From NCBI RefSeq assembly GCF_009917525.1, contig NZ_QZDU01000004.1, positions 186,001 through 250,000 on the forward strand: DNA of 64,000 nt. Direction: 5' to 3'. Shown here piece by piece: positions 34,325 through 42,180 of the stretch. The notes below the pieces were generated by a model that was not told the origin of the DNA, made no database searches, and worked only from the letters and a program-made list of their open reading frames with translations. The position numbers and the translations under genes were made by a program. The DNA is from Acutalibacter sp. 1XD8-36. Its GTDB lineage: Bacteria; Bacillota; Clostridia; Oscillospirales; Acutalibacteraceae. Numbering within the stretch: the first letter of the stretch is position 1; each line of letters starts with the position of its first letter.

Positions 34325-36192
34325 TGACAGCTATGACAGAAATTACGAAAATTATAGATGGGTACTACCGGCATATTGTAAGCGTGCTGCCAGAATGTGA
34401 TACCGTGGATTACCCCCAGGAGCTCTTCAGAAGGTTTGCGGAGCATGGGGCCATGCTCCGGCAGGAGTGGGCCTGGTGCGCGGAGCTGCCGGAGGAGATG
34501 TTCCTTGGCTGGGTGCTCTGCCCCAGGGTGAACAACGAGGAGCTTTCAGACTGCCGGAGGCTGTTCCATGAGCAGCTTGCTCCCAGGGTGAAGGGCCTTT
34601 CCCTGCCCGAGGCCATACTTGAGGTGAACCGCTGGTGCGCGGAGAACGTCACCTACCGGTCCACGGACATCCGCACGGCCTCGGCAATGGCGGTGTATAA
34701 ATCGGGCTGCGGGCGCTGCGGCGAGGAGTCCATGTTCGCGGTGAACGCCATGAGGAGCGTGGGCATAGCCGCAAGGCAGGTCTACGCCCCCTGGTGGTCC
34801 CACTGCGACGACAACCACGCCTGGGTCGAGGCCTTTGACGGCAGGGAGTGGAGGTTCCTGGGGGCCTGCGAGCCGGAGCCGCGCCTGGATATGGGATGGT
34901 TTATCCCCGCCGCGGGGAGGGCCATGCTCTGCCACACGAAGTGCTTTGTAGGCAGGGACGGCGGCTGGGAAAGGCTGCTCCCCGGAGAGGATCCGCTGGA
35001 TATAGACGTCCGGGAGGGAATCGTCTATCTGAGTGTGACCGAACGCTACGGAAGGGCCCGGGAGTTCACAGTCTGGGTGACGGACAACAGCGGCGCCGGC
35101 ATACCCGGGGCTATAGTTGAGTATTATGTGCTCAACGAGGGGCTTCTGAGGAAGATAGCCCGGCGGGTCACTGACGGCGGGGGAAATGCCAGTATGCGCC
35201 TGGGCCTTGGCAGCGTCTGGGTGACGGCCTGTCACGGCGGTATGCTCAGGGAGCAGCTTGTAAATACCGGCGAGACTGGAATGGTGGAGCTGAGCCTGCC
35301 CGGGGCTGATATGACAGGGCATTATGACTTCCTGCCGCCAAAGGACAGCGGTGTAAGGTCCGGAGGGCTCAGCTCTCAGGAGAGGCTTCAGCGCAAGCAG
35401 GAGCGCGAGCGGGCAAAGGAGCTGCGGGAGGGGCTGCACCCCGGCGGGGGAACGGCTCCCGAAAAGCCGGAGCTCTGGCCCTGGGAGAGGTTTTCCCCGG
35501 GGGAGATACCCGAGCTCTGGCGGGACGGCAGCGCCCACGGCCTTGATGAAAGGCGGGAGTGCGGAATCACCCTGCTTCGCGGCGAGGGCAAGGGGGCTTT
35601 GGGCCTTATGGCCTGGCAGGACGGCTGGGAGGCTGTTGGCGCGCTGAGATTTGGCAGGGAGATTCGGCTCCCGGAGGGGAGATACCGGCTGATAACCTCC
35701 TACAGGCTGCCGGACGGCACACAGCTGGGGGACTTTCAGGACTTCACCCTTGACGGCGGGGAGTCCCGGGAGCTGACGGCAAGCTTCCGGGAGGCCGAGC
35801 CTGAGCAGCTGTTGCAAAAGCTGCCCCTGCCGGAGCTGGGCTTTACTTGGGAGGGCCTGGCCCTCCTGTGCTGGATAGACCCCGGGGCCGAGCCCACCGA
35901 GCACCTTCTAAACGAGCTGAAAGCGGCGGGGGGATTTCCCTGCGGGGTGAATTTTATCGGGCGGGAGCTGGACGGAGACATCCTGCCTGAGGGCTCCGTG
36001 ACCCATAGCTGGGATGAATATGTTGCCGAGACTGTAGCCAGAAGGGTGTTTTTAGAGCCCGGCAACCTGCCCCTGGTGGTGCTGGCAGACAGCGAGGGCT
36101 TTGCAAGGTTTGCAAGCGCCGGGTACAATGTGGGCTCGGTGGAGCTTGCTGCCGGGCTCTGCCCTATGGTAACAGAGCAGAAGTCCCGGTGA
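34324..36192 (+). CDS. transglutaminase-like protein with C-terminal domains
   Basis: A 622-residue cytoplasmic protein. The transglutaminase-like core (about residues 100-200) has the Cys in GCGRCGEESMFAVNAMRSVG, the His in SHCDDNHAWVEAFDG, and an acidic third position in GACEPEPRLD. Residues about 240-325 resemble a carboxypeptidase-regulatory-like beta domain (TDNSGAGIPGAIVEYYVL). A charged linker (QERLQRKQERERAKELREG) and a beta-rich C-terminus follow. Its ATG overlaps the fucosidase stop, so translation is coupled. The family is usually assumed to be peptidase-like; no export signal is visible. Probable role in processing a glycopeptide or peptide together with the fucosidase is only inferred. 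Confidence 0.8.
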   Translation: MTAMTEITKIIDGYYRHIVSVLPECDTVDYPQELFRRFAEHGAMLRQEWAWCAELPEEMFLGWVLCPRVNNEELSDCRRLFHEQLAPRVKGLSLPEAILEVNRWCAENVTYRSTDIRTASAMAVYKSGCGRCGEESMFAVNAMRSVGIAARQVYAPWWSHCDDNHAWVEAFDGREWRFLGACEPEPRLDMGWFIPAAGRAMLCHTKCFVGRDGGWERLLPGEDPLDIDVREGIVYLSVTERYGRAREFTVWVTDNSGAGIPGAIVEYYVLNEGLLRKIARRVTDGGGNASMRLGLGSVWVTACHGGMLREQLVNTGETGMVELSLPGADMTGHYDFLPPKDSGVRSGGLSSQERLQRKQERERAKELREGLHPGGGTAPEKPELWPWERFSPGEIPELWRDGSAHGLDERRECGITLLRGEGKGALGLMAWQDGWEAVGALRFGREIRLPEGRYRLITSYRLPDGTQLGDFQDFTLDGGESRELTASFREAEPEQLLQKLPLPELGFTWEGLALLCWIDPGAEPTEHLLNELKAAGGFPCGVNFIGRELDGDILPEGSVTHSWDEYVAETVARRVFLEPGNLPLVVLADSEGFARFASAGYNVGSVELAAGLCPMVTEQKSR

Positions 36193-36215
36193 GCATTATA
36201 TAAGGAGAGATGAGT

Positions 36216-36740
36216 ATGCAAAACGAGACGCTGAAGGTACTATTAACCCGCAGGAGCGTCAGAAAGTACAGGCCAGAGCAGATTGACAGGGAGACCCTCT
36301 CGGCAATTTTAGAGGCAGGCACCTATGCCCCCAGCGGCATGGGCAAGCAGCCCGGGGTGATAGTGGCCGTACAGAACCCCGAGGACCGCAGGGCTGTTAT
36401 GGAGCTGAACAAGCAGGCCCGGGGCGGCAGCGGCGACCCCTACTACGGAGCGCCCACCATAGTGCTGGTGCTGGCGGACAGCGGCATAACAGGGACCTTT
36501 GTTGAGGACGGCTCCTGTGTGCTGGACAATATGATGGTGGCGGCCCAGTCACTGGGGGTGAGCTCCTGCTGGATACACGGGGAACACCTGATGTTTGAGC
36601 TACCCGAGGGAAAGGCGCTGCTTAAAAAGTGGGGCCTTTCGGAGAGCCTGCGGGGTGTAGGCTCGCTGGCCCTTGGCTACGCAGACGGACAGCCGCCGGA
36701 GCCTAAGCCCCGGAAAGAGGGATATATTAAGATAGTGTAA
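36216..36740 (+). CDS. nitroreductase family protein
   Basis: A 174-residue FMN-dependent oxidoreductase. LLTRRSVRKYRPEQIDRETL at the N-terminus binds FMN phosphate, followed by TYAPSGMGKQP and a C-terminal GVGSLALGYADGQPPEPKPR. ATG 36216 is favoured over 36210 because AAGGAGA is 7 nt upstream of it and too close to the earlier codon. It is 23 nt behind the transglutaminase-like gene, so probably in the same operon. The physiological substrate is unknown. Confidence 0.9.
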   Translation: MQNETLKVLLTRRSVRKYRPEQIDRETLSAILEAGTYAPSGMGKQPGVIVAVQNPEDRRAVMELNKQARGGSGDPYYGAPTIVLVLADSGITGTFVEDGSCVLDNMMVAAQSLGVSSCWIHGEHLMFELPEGKALLKKWGLSESLRGVGSLALGYADGQPPEPKPRKEGYIKIV

Positions 36741-36751
36741 AGATAGTGTAA
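36730..36751 (+). repeat. 11-bp tandem duplication across a stop codon
   Basis: AGATAGTGTAA occurs twice head to tail; the first copy contains the nitroreductase stop. A small slippage duplication without evident function. Confidence 0.85.
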
Positions 36752-36757
36752 ATTTCA

Positions 36758-36798
36758 GGCCGCGGGGGAGATTTCCTCCCATGCGGCTTGTTTTTTTG
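36758..36798 (+). terminator. terminator of the fucosidase operon
   Basis: GCCGCGGGGGAG pairs imperfectly with CTCCCATGCGGC and is followed by TTGTTTTTTTG. Confidence 0.8.
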
Positions 36799-36816
36799 TG
36801 GAAAATCCGTTATAAT
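36788..36816 (+). promoter_or_regulatory. promoter of the lipoprotein-thyX-tmk operon
   Basis: TTGTTT (36788-36793, within the preceding T-tract), 17-nt spacer, perfect TATAAT (36811-36816), 60 nt before the ATG at 36876. Confidence 0.65.
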
Positions 36817-36875
36817 AATAGGAAACTGGGAAATTCCGGCCATTTCAGGCCAAATGTATAGAAAGGCGTGGTCCT

Positions 36876-38222
36876 ATGAAAAAAAGACAGCGGGGGCTGA
36901 AAGGGCTTGTCTGCGCGGCCCTTTCGGGACTCCTGATTCTCGGCGGCTGCGGGTCCCCAAAGGAGGCGGCACCTATAAAGGAGCCTAACCTGCCCAAAAA
37001 CGACGGCGCCCCGGCAAAGCTCACCATATCCGTGGGAGGCGGGGAGGGCCGGGAGTTTCCCGACGCGCTGGAGGAGATAATCGCAAAATACGAGGCGGAC
37101 TTCCCAAATACGGAGATAGTGCTCTCGGAAAATGAGCCGGATATCCGGCTGTTCACAGACGGCGAACTAAAGGACACAGAGGGGCTCATGGACCTTACCC
37201 CCTATAAGGACGCCTGGGAGCTGGAGGGGAGCATTACAAACCCCGCCGGACGTATCATGCACTTTATGGGCGGGGAGAGCATCTATGCCATACCCTTCCA
37301 GTATGACCAGATAATGCTGTACTATAGGCTGGACTGGATTGATGAGTATAACCAAGGGCGCCCCGCAAATGAGCGGGCGGCGGTGGACCTTTGGGGGAAC
37401 CTGCTGGACGTGCCAGAGAAGCTTGGGGAAAAGGGCGGACTGGTGATAGCCGGGGAAGTGAGGCCGCTCATGTTTGACGTGCTCCTGTGGAGCTGGACGG
37501 ACCCGCGGTTTATAGCGGACTGGGCCGCAGGATATTACCAGAAGGACGGCAGCACAATCTTTAACTTAGAGAGCTCACTGAACGCCGCCAATGCCTTTAA
37601 AAGGCTGCTGGACGCAGAGACGGCCTCAGAGGACCCCATGGGGGACTTTATAGACGGAAGGGCCTGTATATATATAGGCCGGGGGCTTGACATGCGGGAG
37701 CTCCGGGAGAAAATGCCGGGGGAGCTGGGCGTTAGCTGGAGGTCTATCGGGCTGCCCCAGGGTACCGGCGGTAAAGTGGCCCCGCTGCTGGAGTGGACGG
37801 CATGGGGGGTCAGCAGCGATACTCCGGAGCCTGAGAAGGCCGTGCACTTTCTGTGGTACCTCACCAACGCCGACAACAACACCCATCTGTATATGGAGCT
37901 TGCCGACAGCGGCGTAAAGCCCATATACAGGGAGGCCGAGGCCTATGAGCCCTCCCTGCTTGAAGGCTGCTGGTATGGGGAGATAGAGCTTTTGAACATG
38001 CCAAACTATAAATACGCCAGCGCTACGGCGGCTATGGGGGAGCTTGCGGGGGCCAAAAACCCGGAGTTCAAAAGGCTCTTCTCCCGGCTGGAGGATGGGG
38101 AGATTTCCCCTGAGGAAATGCTGGAGGGGCTGGACGGCGAGTATAAAAGGCTCCTTGAGGAGTATAGGCAGGAAAACGGCAGGCTGCCCTGGGAGCAGGA
38201 AGATAGGGAGGATAAAACATGA
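36876..38222 (+). CDS. extracellular solute-binding lipoprotein (family 1)
   Basis: A 448-residue ABC-transporter substrate-binding lipoprotein. A signal peptide with lipobox LLILGGCG puts the lipidated Cys near residue 25. The mature part has the sugar-binding family 1 fold features: a TISVGGGEG start, YAIPFQYDQIMLYYRLDWID hinge strand, and LEWTAWGVSSDTPEPEKAVHFL. No permease or ATPase gene is adjacent. Instead its stop overlaps thyX by 4 nt (ATGA), placing it in a nucleotide-synthesis operon. The ligand is unknown; a sugar or peptide is likely from the family. Confidence 0.85.
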   Translation: MKKRQRGLKGLVCAALSGLLILGGCGSPKEAAPIKEPNLPKNDGAPAKLTISVGGGEGREFPDALEEIIAKYEADFPNTEIVLSENEPDIRLFTDGELKDTEGLMDLTPYKDAWELEGSITNPAGRIMHFMGGESIYAIPFQYDQIMLYYRLDWIDEYNQGRPANERAAVDLWGNLLDVPEKLGEKGGLVIAGEVRPLMFDVLLWSWTDPRFIADWAAGYYQKDGSTIFNLESSLNAANAFKRLLDAETASEDPMGDFIDGRACIYIGRGLDMRELREKMPGELGVSWRSIGLPQGTGGKVAPLLEWTAWGVSSDTPEPEKAVHFLWYLTNADNNTHLYMELADSGVKPIYREAEAYEPSLLEGCWYGEIELLNMPNYKYASATAAMGELAGAKNPEFKRLFSRLEDGEISPEEMLEGLDGEYKRLLEEYRQENGRLPWEQEDREDKT

Positions 38223-38989
38223 ATGTGAAGCTTTTGGCATATACGCCCGCACCCGAGCGCACCGTGGCCTGTGCGGCGAAGCTCTGCTATGCCGCCGCGG
38301 ATATCGACACGGTGATGGACGGGCTGACAGATGAAAAGGCGGGCTCCTTTCTGGACATGCTCACAGAGATAGGCCACGAGAGCCCTATTGAGCACGCCAG
38401 CTTTACCTTTGGCATAGAGGGGGTCTCAAGGTCGTTGCTGGCCCAGATTACGCGGCACAGGCTGGCGTCCTACAGCGTCCAGAGCCAGAGGTATGTGAAG
38501 GAGTCCAGCTTCGAGTTTGTGGTGCCACCGGAGATAGCTGCTATGCCTGAGGCCAGGCGGGAATTTCTTATGGCTATGGAGGAGGACCAGCGGCACTATG
38601 AGAAACTCTCGGAGCTCCTTCAAAGAAAGCACGAGACGGAGTTTCTGGCGAAGGGCCTCTGTGAAAAGGAAGCCAGGCGCAAGGCCGAGAAGAAGGCCAT
38701 TGAGGACGCCAGGTTTGTCCTGCCAAACGCCTGCGCCACCAAGCTTATCTGCACCATGAACGCCCGGTCCCTGATGAACTTCTTTACCCATAGGTGCTGC
38801 AACAGGGCCCAGTGGGAGATACGGGAGCTGGCGGTTGAAATGCTGAAGCTGGTGAGGGAGGCCGCGCCGAATATGTTCAGAAAGGCCGGGCCCCCATGCC
38901 TTAGGGGAAGCTGCCCCGAGGGGAAGATGAGCTGCGGGAAAATGAGCCGGGTCCGGGAGAGCTTTCAGGCGCTGGGGGCCGGGGAATGA
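38219..38989 (+). CDS. thyX: FAD-dependent thymidylate synthase ThyX
   Basis: A 256-residue flavin-dependent enzyme making dTMP from dUMP with methylene-THF and NAD(P)H. The signature RHRLASYSVQSQRYV (RHRxxSxxxxSQRY) is at about residues 79-93, preceded by HESPIEHASFTFGIEGVSR. The C-terminal LICTMNARSLMNFFTHRCCNRAQWEIR segment, with its substrate-binding region, is conserved. An unusual Cys-rich tail (CLRGSCPEGKMSCGK) follows. Start and stop each overlap the neighbours by 4 nt. Confidence 0.96.
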   Translation: MNVKLLAYTPAPERTVACAAKLCYAAADIDTVMDGLTDEKAGSFLDMLTEIGHESPIEHASFTFGIEGVSRSLLAQITRHRLASYSVQSQRYVKESSFEFVVPPEIAAMPEARREFLMAMEEDQRHYEKLSELLQRKHETEFLAKGLCEKEARRKAEKKAIEDARFVLPNACATKLICTMNARSLMNFFTHRCCNRAQWEIRELAVEMLKLVREAAPNMFRKAGPPCLRGSCPEGKMSCGKMSRVRESFQALGAGE

Positions 38990-39600
38990 GGGTAGGCGTT
39001 ATACAGGCCTCGTCCCAGAGGGATAAGAACCCGCTTATATATGAGTGTACAAAGAAAGCGGTCGGAAGGCACGGGCACGAGGTTATAAACTTCGGGGTCT
39101 TCCCGGACGAGCGGGAGGACTGGACCTATGTGGAGACGGCGCTCCTTATAAGCCTGCTGCTCTCCAGGGGGGCGGTGGACTTTATAGTAACCGGCTGCTC
39201 CTCTGGGCAGGGGATGATGCTGGCGTGCAACAGCCTGCCCGGGGTGCTCTGCGGCTATCTGCCTACGCCCCAGGACGCGTTCCTCTTTGGCAGAATAAAC
39301 GGCGGCAACGCGGCCTCGCTGCCGCTGGGCCTTGGCTTCGGCTGGATGGGGGAGATAAATTTACAGTGCACGCTGGATAAGCTCTTTGAGGGGGGCTTCG
39401 GCGTGGGCTGGCCCCCGGAGGAGGCTGAGCGCAAGAGGAGGGACGCAGGGCTTCTCAGGAAGCTTAGCGGCATTACAAAGAGGGGTATGCCGGAGTGCCT
39501 TGAGAGATATCCCCGGGAGCTCACAGTCAAGGCCCTCACCAGGGGGAACGTGATGGAGTACATTGAGAAATTCGGAAAGGTAGCAGGTGGGGGAGCATGA
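38986..39600 (+). CDS. RpiB/LacA/LacB-like sugar-phosphate isomerase family protein
   Basis: A 204-residue protein. The N-terminal Rossmann-like half resembles RpiB/LacAB: MRVGVIQASSQRDKNPLIYE, GHEVINFGVFPDE, and a VTGCSSGQGMMLACNSLPG loop where the canonical motif is C-G-T/S-G-x-G. The Cys and Gly positions are similar but the region is divergent, and a C-terminal extension (about 150-204) is not part of classical RpiB. It overlaps thyX and tmk by 4 nt each. A pentose-phosphate role could connect to nucleotide synthesis, but catalytic activity is not assured. Confidence 0.75.
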   Translation: MRVGVIQASSQRDKNPLIYECTKKAVGRHGHEVINFGVFPDEREDWTYVETALLISLLLSRGAVDFIVTGCSSGQGMMLACNSLPGVLCGYLPTPQDAFLFGRINGGNAASLPLGLGFGWMGEINLQCTLDKLFEGGFGVGWPPEEAERKRRDAGLLRKLSGITKRGMPECLERYPRELTVKALTRGNVMEYIEKFGKVAGGGA

Positions 39601-40247
39601 GCCTTATTGTACTTGAGGGGCTGGACGGCAGCGGCAAGAGCACCCAGCTCCCGCTTTTGGAGGAGGAGCTGAAACGGCGGGGGCCGGTGAGGACGGTCTC
39701 TTTCCCGGACTATAGCTCGCCCTCGTCGGCTCTGGTGAAGATGTACCTGAACGGAGAGTTCGGCAATAGCCCTGGGGACGTGAACGCCTACGCCGCCGGA
39801 GCCTTCTACGCCGTGGACAGGTACGCCAGCTTTAAGAAGGACTGGCAGGAGGACTACAGAAGGGGGACCACTATTTTAGCCGGAAGGTACACCACCTCCA
39901 ATGTGATATACCAGATGGAGAAGCTGCCAAAGGGCTGCTGGGAGGAGTATATCGCCTGGGCAGAGGATTTCGAGTACGGCAGGCTGGGGCTCCCGAGGCC
40001 CGATAGGGTAATATTCCTTGACATGCCTTTAGCTGCGGCCCAGAAGCTGCTGTCAAAAAGATACGAGGGGCACGAGGAGAGAAGGGACCTGCATGAGCGG
40101 GATGTGCGGTTTCTTGAGAGCTGCGCCATGTGCGCCAGGTTCGCGGCGGACAGGCTTAAATGGCGGGTCATAGAGTGCGCGGAAAACGGGGAGCCGCTTA
40201 GCGTCGGGGAGATACACCGCCGGGTGGTCTCGGCGCTGGATATGTGA
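39597..40247 (+). CDS. tmk: thymidylate kinase
   Basis: A 216-residue P-loop kinase converting dTMP to dTDP. Walker A is LEGLDGSGKSTQ (residues 6-17), a DR-type motif is in AVDRYASFKKDW, the acceptor segment ILAGRYTTSNVIYQ, and PDRVIFLDMPLAAA is the core strand. The LID region is KRYEGHEERRDLHE. With thyX two genes upstream, this operon supplies dTMP and its first phosphorylation. The ATG overlaps the preceding stop. Confidence 0.92.
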   Translation: MSLIVLEGLDGSGKSTQLPLLEEELKRRGPVRTVSFPDYSSPSSALVKMYLNGEFGNSPGDVNAYAAGAFYAVDRYASFKKDWQEDYRRGTTILAGRYTTSNVIYQMEKLPKGCWEEYIAWAEDFEYGRLGLPRPDRVIFLDMPLAAAQKLLSKRYEGHEERRDLHERDVRFLESCAMCARFAADRLKWRVIECAENGEPLSVGEIHRRVVSALDM

Positions 40248-40300
40248 TTTGTGCGATTATTATATGTGATTATTGTGTAGTTGTATAATTGTATAATAGA
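40248..40300 (+). promoter_or_regulatory. AT-rich promoter-like spacer
   Basis: Between tmk and the DJ-1/PfpI gene lies an AT-rich stretch with repeated TGTGATTA-like words and two TATAAT boxes (40284-40289 and 40292-40297). No -35 at a proper distance is clear, so the exact promoter is unresolved. Confidence 0.45.
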
Positions 40301-40315
40301 AAGGGGCAATATTTT

Positions 40316-40861
40316 ATGGTATACGTATTTTTAGCGGAGGGCTTCGAGCTGGTGGAGGCCATGGCCTCGGTGGATATCCTGCGCCGGGCGAAGGTAGAGG
40401 TCAGGACCGTGGGGGTCACAGGGAAGACCGTGACGGCCTCAAACGGCGTGCCGGTCACGGCGGATATTGAGATAGCCGGGGCTGTTACCGAAGGGCTGGA
40501 CTGCATAGTGCTCCCCGGGGGGCTGCCGGGGACGGTAAACCTTGAGAAGTCGGGGGAGGTCCAGGGGCTTATTGACTTTTGCCAAAGGGAGGGTAAGCTT
40601 ATAGGGGCCATCTGCGCAGCACCCTCTATACTGGCCCATAAGGGGCTCTTAAAGGGCAGGGAGGCCACGGCCTTCCCAAGCTTCCAGAAGGACGTTGAGG
40701 AGGGCGGCGGCAGGCTCTCCGAAAAATTTGTCTGCCGTGACGGACAGTTTATAACCGCCCGGGGCATGGGCGTTTCCACCAGCTTCGGGCTGGAGCTGGC
40801 GGCTGCCCTCACGTCCCCTGAGACCGCCGCCGGGATAAAGACGGGCATACAGTTTGCCTGA
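40316..40861 (+). CDS. DJ-1/PfpI family protein (YajL-like)
   Basis: A 181-residue protein of the DJ-1/PfpI superfamily. The nucleophile elbow IGAICAAPSILAHKGLLKG carries the reactive Cys (about residue 99). An N-terminal Glu in FLAEGFELVEAM (residues 5-16) and RGMGVSTSFGLELAAAL near the end are typical of the YajL/DJ-1 clade. ATG 40316 follows AAAGGGG; the longer frame lacks an SD. Proposed family roles are redox or glycation stress protection; which applies here is unknown. Confidence 0.9.
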   Translation: MVYVFLAEGFELVEAMASVDILRRAKVEVRTVGVTGKTVTASNGVPVTADIEIAGAVTEGLDCIVLPGGLPGTVNLEKSGEVQGLIDFCQREGKLIGAICAAPSILAHKGLLKGREATAFPSFQKDVEEGGGRLSEKFVCRDGQFITARGMGVSTSFGLELAAALTSPETAAGIKTGIQFA

Positions 40862-40881
40862 GAGCAGGAGGTTGTAGAGCT

Positions 40882-42180
40882 ATGAACCAGAGACCACAGC
40901 AGCCGGGAGACAGCCGGGAGCGTTCCGGGAATTTCCAGGTGAATATCGACAAGCGGGACCTGATGACCGGCCCTGTTGAGCAGCCCAGGGCCAGGCGTCA
41001 GCCGGACCAATACGAGGAGCCATACCTTTCAAAAAAGGCCCAGCTCACCGACAAGGAGCTGCGGGCGGAGAAGCGGGCCCATAGGAAGCGCAACAGGGTC
41101 AAGGCCCGGAAGAACAAGCGGATTTTCAAGATAGTATGGCTCTGCATGGTGCTGCTGGTGTCCTTTACCATTGCAAGCTACCTTATCGGCGGCTCCAACG
41201 ACTTTCTGGGGGCAGGCAGGCCCGAGGGCAAGGCCGACGTGACTATACCCGAGGGGAAGCTCACTGAGGACGGACTTGCAGAGATACTTCATAAGGCCGG
41301 GATAATCAGCAAGCCGGAGTTTTTCAGCCTCTACTGCAAGATAAAGAAAAATATCGACAGCTTCGGCCCGGGCACAAGGCTTCAGGTGAACACCAATATG
41401 GACTATGAGGCCATAATCACAGCCCTGAAGGGCGGCAACGAGGACCGTGAGATTGTGAAGATAGCCTTCCCGGAGGGCAGCACCGCCCTGCAGATTGCAA
41501 ACCTTCTGGAGGAGAACGAGGTCTGCAAGGCCCAGGAGTTTTTGACCGAGCTGAATTCTGGGGACTACTCAAAGTATGATGAGATAGCGGCCCTGGGTGC
41601 GGACACCGGGAACAGGTACTATAAGCTTGAGGGCTATCTTTTCCCTGACACCTATGACTTTTATAAGGGGGAGGACCTGGAGGATGTGATAGGCAAATTC
41701 CTCTGGAACTTCCACAATAAGCTCTCCGGCAGGCTTCAGGAAAAGGTGGACGCTTCGGGCATGACCCTGGACCAGGTGGTGATACTTGCCAGCATAATCC
41801 AGGCTGAGGGCGCGAACACCACGGATATGTTCAACGTCTCGGCGGTACTGCACAACCGCCTGAACTTCGGCGCGGACTACGGCATTTTTAATCTTGAGTG
41901 CGACTCCACCTCCTTCTACCCCTATAAGAACGCCCAGGAGATGGAGGCCCTGGGCGGCGGACTCAGCCACGGGGCCTATGACACCTACCAGGTCAGCGGC
42001 CTGCCGGCGGGAGCTATCTGCAATCCGGGCCTTGACGCCTTAAATGCGGCCCTGAAGCCCAACGACTCCGGGGACGCGGCGAGCTATCTGTACTTCTGCC
42101 ACTCAGCCGAGGGCGTGGCCTACTATGCCACCAACGCCGACGACCATGAGTACAACAAGACCTTGGCGGGGCTGGACTGA
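40882..42180 (+). CDS. mltG: endolytic transglycosylase MltG
   Basis: A 432-residue membrane-anchored lytic transglycosylase that cleaves nascent glycan strands and sets their length. The N-terminal cytoplasmic region of about 88 residues is charged (RAEKRAHRKRNRVKARKNKR). One TM helix spans about 89-110, then an extracellular YceG domain with KLEGYLFPDTYDFYKGED and the catalytic Glu in ILASIIQAEGANTTD (about residue 313). The late Asn/Asp motifs (SGLPAGAICNPGLDAL, ATNADDHEYN) are intact. Its stop overlaps the U32 gene by 1 nt. Confidence 0.93.
   Translation: MNQRPQQPGDSRERSGNFQVNIDKRDLMTGPVEQPRARRQPDQYEEPYLSKKAQLTDKELRAEKRAHRKRNRVKARKNKRIFKIVWLCMVLLVSFTIASYLIGGSNDFLGAGRPEGKADVTIPEGKLTEDGLAEILHKAGIISKPEFFSLYCKIKKNIDSFGPGTRLQVNTNMDYEAIITALKGGNEDREIVKIAFPEGSTALQIANLLEENEVCKAQEFLTELNSGDYSKYDEIAALGADTGNRYYKLEGYLFPDTYDFYKGEDLEDVIGKFLWNFHNKLSGRLQEKVDASGMTLDQVVILASIIQAEGANTTDMFNVSAVLHNRLNFGADYGIFNLECDSTSFYPYKNAQEMEALGGGLSHGAYDTYQVSGLPAGAICNPGLDALNAALKPNDSGDAASYLYFCHSAEGVAYYATNADDHEYNKTLAGLD

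Noticed and set aside
34546..35904. 452-aa minus-strand ORF
   Set aside because: Antisense to the transglutaminase-like gene, which has recognisable domains; His/Pro/Leu-rich composition is typical of GC-rich shadows.
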